Shown here: piece by piece, positions 62,513 through 64,000 of the stretch
Layout: every line of letters begins with the position of its first letter
How positions within the stretch are numbered: the stretch's first letter is position 1
Source of the DNA: Blautia schinkii
Lineage (GTDB): Bacteria; Bacillota; Clostridia; Lachnospirales; Lachnospiraceae
Length of the DNA stretch: 64,000 bases
Direction: 5' to 3'
Assembly (NCBI RefSeq): GCF_013304825.1
Contig: NZ_JAAWUO010000009.1
Location: 1 to 64,000 of the forward strand
Notes under the pieces: generated by a model
Told to the model about the DNA's origin: nothing
The model's input: the letters and a program-made list of their open reading frames with translations, nothing else
Database searches by the model: none
Translations under genes and position numbers: made by a program

Positions 62513-63003
62513 CCATAAATATCGAATATGAGACAGATCAGGAACTTGGCATCGATTATGCAGCACTGGCATCCCAGGTTGCAGACAAGGTTCTTGAGAT
62601 GGAGAAATGTCCATATGACGGACAGGTGAATCTTGTCCTTACAGATAACGAGGAGATCAAGAGAGTGAACACAGAATTCAGGAATATCCAGGCACCTACA
62701 GATGTCCTGTCATTTCCCATGATCCCTTTTGAGACTCCGGCAGATTATTCTGTTGTGGAAGAGGACGAGTCTTATTTTGACCTGGACAGCGATGAGCTTC
62801 TTCTTGGAGATATCATGATCTCTGTTCCGAAGGTTTTTGCCCAGGCAGAGGAATACGGACACAGTGTGACAAGGGAGTTCTGCTTCCTGGTAGCGCACAG
62901 TATGCTTCATCTCCTTGGATATGATCATATGACAGAAGACGAAGCAAAAGTTATGGAGGCCAAACAGGCCTCAGCTCTTAAGGAGCTTGGAATCAATCGA
63001 TAA
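62509..63003 (+). CDS. ybeY: endoribonuclease YbeY (rRNA maturation factor)
   Basis: 164 residues. Zn-dependent enzyme with the HSMLHLLGYDH signature (HxxxHxxxxxH) near the C-terminus, and FRNIQAPTDVLSFPM. It processes the 16S rRNA 3' end and aids ribosome quality control. Its start overlaps the phoH stop. In Bacillus pgpH lies between phoH and ybeY; here there is none. Confidence 0.95.
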   Translation: MTINIEYETDQELGIDYAALASQVADKVLEMEKCPYDGQVNLVLTDNEEIKRVNTEFRNIQAPTDVLSFPMIPFETPADYSVVEEDESYFDLDSDELLLGDIMISVPKVFAQAEEYGHSVTREFCFLVAHSMLHLLGYDHMTEDEAKVMEAKQASALKELGINR

Positions 63004-63076
63004 CCCCCGGATGGATAGCAGGAAACATACGCAGTGTTTCTTTTAAGATCCTAAATCAGATTGAAGGAGGTAATAT

Positions 63077-64000
63077 ATGAGAATGAGAAAGACAGGTGTT
63101 CTGACAGGTATCATGGTGGCATGTGTGTGCATGACCCAGACAGCCCCTGTATTTGGGGCACAGCAGGATCTGGTAGGTTTTGTCCCGAATAAGGAGAACC
63201 AGACGGAAACCCAGGTAAAGAGCTATCTTACAGGTGAGAATGTTCCAGAGAGTATCGGCCGCCGGAGACCTGTTGCAGTAATGATGGGCAATAACAGCTC
63301 CGGAGCACCGCAGAGCGGAATTGGTCATGCAGGTGTTGTTTATGAAGCACCTGTGGAAGGAAATATTACCCGTCTTATGGGAATTCTCGAGGATTATGAT
63401 GATCTGGAAAGAATCGGCTCTGTCCGAAGCTGCCGTGATTATTATCTCTTCTATGCCAATGAATTCAATGCGATCTATGCACATTACGGACAGGCAGCCT
63501 ATGCCCTTCCTTATCTGGATCAGCATGTAATCGATAATCTGAACGGGATCAAGATGGGGAATCTGGCTTTCTTCCGCACAACGGACAGGAAACCGCCGCA
63601 TAATGCCTATACTGATGCGGCGCATCTTCAGGCAGGCATTGAGGCGATGAAATACAGTCAGGAATATACGGAAGATTATACAGGCCATTATCTTTTTGCA
63701 GAGGATGGTGCAGAGACAGTTCCTGCAGATGGCATCACTGCAAATCTTGTAAAGCTTGACAATTTTACAGATAATCATCCATGGTATGAGTATGATGAGG
63801 CATCCGGTGAATATAAGCGCTTCCAGTTTGGAAAGGAACATGTGGACCAACTGGATGATAAACAGCTTACCTGCGATAACATCATTTTGCAGTATTCGTC
63901 CTGCCCGGCTTACGATGCTAACGGATATCTGAATATTGATGCGATTTCCGGCGGCGAAGGCAGGTTTATCACAAAAGGAAAGGCAATTGATATCCGCTGG
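63077..64000 (+). CDS. DUF3048 (YerB-type) exported protein, truncated by the window end
   Basis: 308 codons visible with no stop. Start ATG 63077 follows AAGGAGG. Residues 1-29 form a signal peptide (RMRKTGVLTGIMVACV and onward) ending GA/QQ with no lipobox Cys at the cleavage point. The DUF3048 hallmarks are RRPVAVMMGNNSSG, VVYEAPVEGNITRLM and IGSVRSCRDYYL. Family members are extracytoplasmic proteins of unknown role. The C-terminal part lies outside the window. Confidence 0.88.
   Translation, partial: MRMRKTGVLTGIMVACVCMTQTAPVFGAQQDLVGFVPNKENQTETQVKSYLTGENVPESIGRRRPVAVMMGNNSSGAPQSGIGHAGVVYEAPVEGNITRLMGILEDYDDLERIGSVRSCRDYYLFYANEFNAIYAHYGQAAYALPYLDQHVIDNLNGIKMGNLAFFRTTDRKPPHNAYTDAAHLQAGIEAMKYSQEYTEDYTGHYLFAEDGAETVPADGITANLVKLDNFTDNHPWYEYDEASGEYKRFQFGKEHVDQLDDKQLTCDNIILQYSSCPAYDANGYLNIDAISGGEGRFITKGKAIDIRW

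Noticed and set aside
1-64000. tRNA or rRNA genes
   Set aside because: No cloverleaf or rRNA-like stretch was noticed in the gaps between genes; a covariance search was not possible here.

Overview
The window looks like a chromosomal segment of a strictly anaerobic, low-to-mid G+C Firmicute, most probably a gut Lachnospiraceae of the Blautia/Ruminococcus obeum kind. The evidence is indirect: an oxygen-independent (cbi) cobalamin pathway, a Rex redox repressor, an NfnAB-type flavin transhydrogenase, sporulation-type genes (yqfC, yqfD), a giant BspA-like/GLUG surface protein and strong AGGAGG ribosome binding sites. Genus assignment is inference. No rRNA, tRNA, CRISPR array or prophage was seen.

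Layout. 1-0.7 kb: right end of an IS200/IS605-type element (TnpB C-terminus, omega-RNA-like end) that appears to have cut into an older gene. 0.8-6 kb: an SH3 lipoprotein, luxS, a cyclophilin lipoprotein, then a coenzyme A block (coaBC, an ECF S-component likely for pantothenate, coaX). 6-10.4 kb: an RluA-type pseudouridine synthase, an ECF sigma/anti-sigma pair and a MATE exporter. 10.8-23 kb: an eleven-gene, tightly packed anaerobic corrin-ring operon cbiD-L-F-G-H-JET-A-B-cobD-cbiP-cbiC, including a three-domain CbiJ-CbiE-CbiT fusion. 23-26 kb: a divergent MocR regulator and pyridoxal kinase pair, then an inositol-monophosphatase-like enzyme. 26-33 kb: ABC-F, rex, nnr, alr, a mazF without mazE, and yebC. 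33-41.8 kb: one 2847-residue secreted modular protein. 41.9-49.4 kb: a ClpP-class protease (tepA type), nfnAB, uppP, ftsK, rlmH. 49.6-57.5 kb: a CIRCE-controlled groES with no groEL, a decayed MATE gene, and a peptide ABC transporter operon ending in a cysteine desulfidase-family gene. 57.6-64 kb: NYN-LOTUS protein, dihydrouridine synthase, DUF2284, then yqfC-yqfD-phoH-ybeY and the start of a DUF3048 protein.

How the genes work together. The cbi operon holds every step from precorrin-2/cobalt-factor II to adenosyl-cobinamide precursors except the cobalt chelatase, the adenosyltransferase and nucleotide-loop assembly genes, so the cell must carry those elsewhere. CobD and the pdxK/MocR pair touch vitamin B6. 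The coaBC-S-component-coaX block couples uptake and activation of pantothenate. The peptide transporter plus desulfidase operon suggests import of cysteine-containing peptides followed by sulfide release. rex, nnr and nfnAB all concern NAD(P)(H), but they lie in separate transcription units.

The most noteworthy points are the CbiJET fusion, the MocR regulator with Arg in place of the PLP lysine, orphan groES beside a dead MATE gene, a substrate-binding protein without a lipobox, the modular giant protein with acidic N-terminus and lysine-rich C-terminus, and two places where a terminator-like hairpin contains the next gene's ribosome binding site. I did not find a system that I can claim is wholly undescribed.
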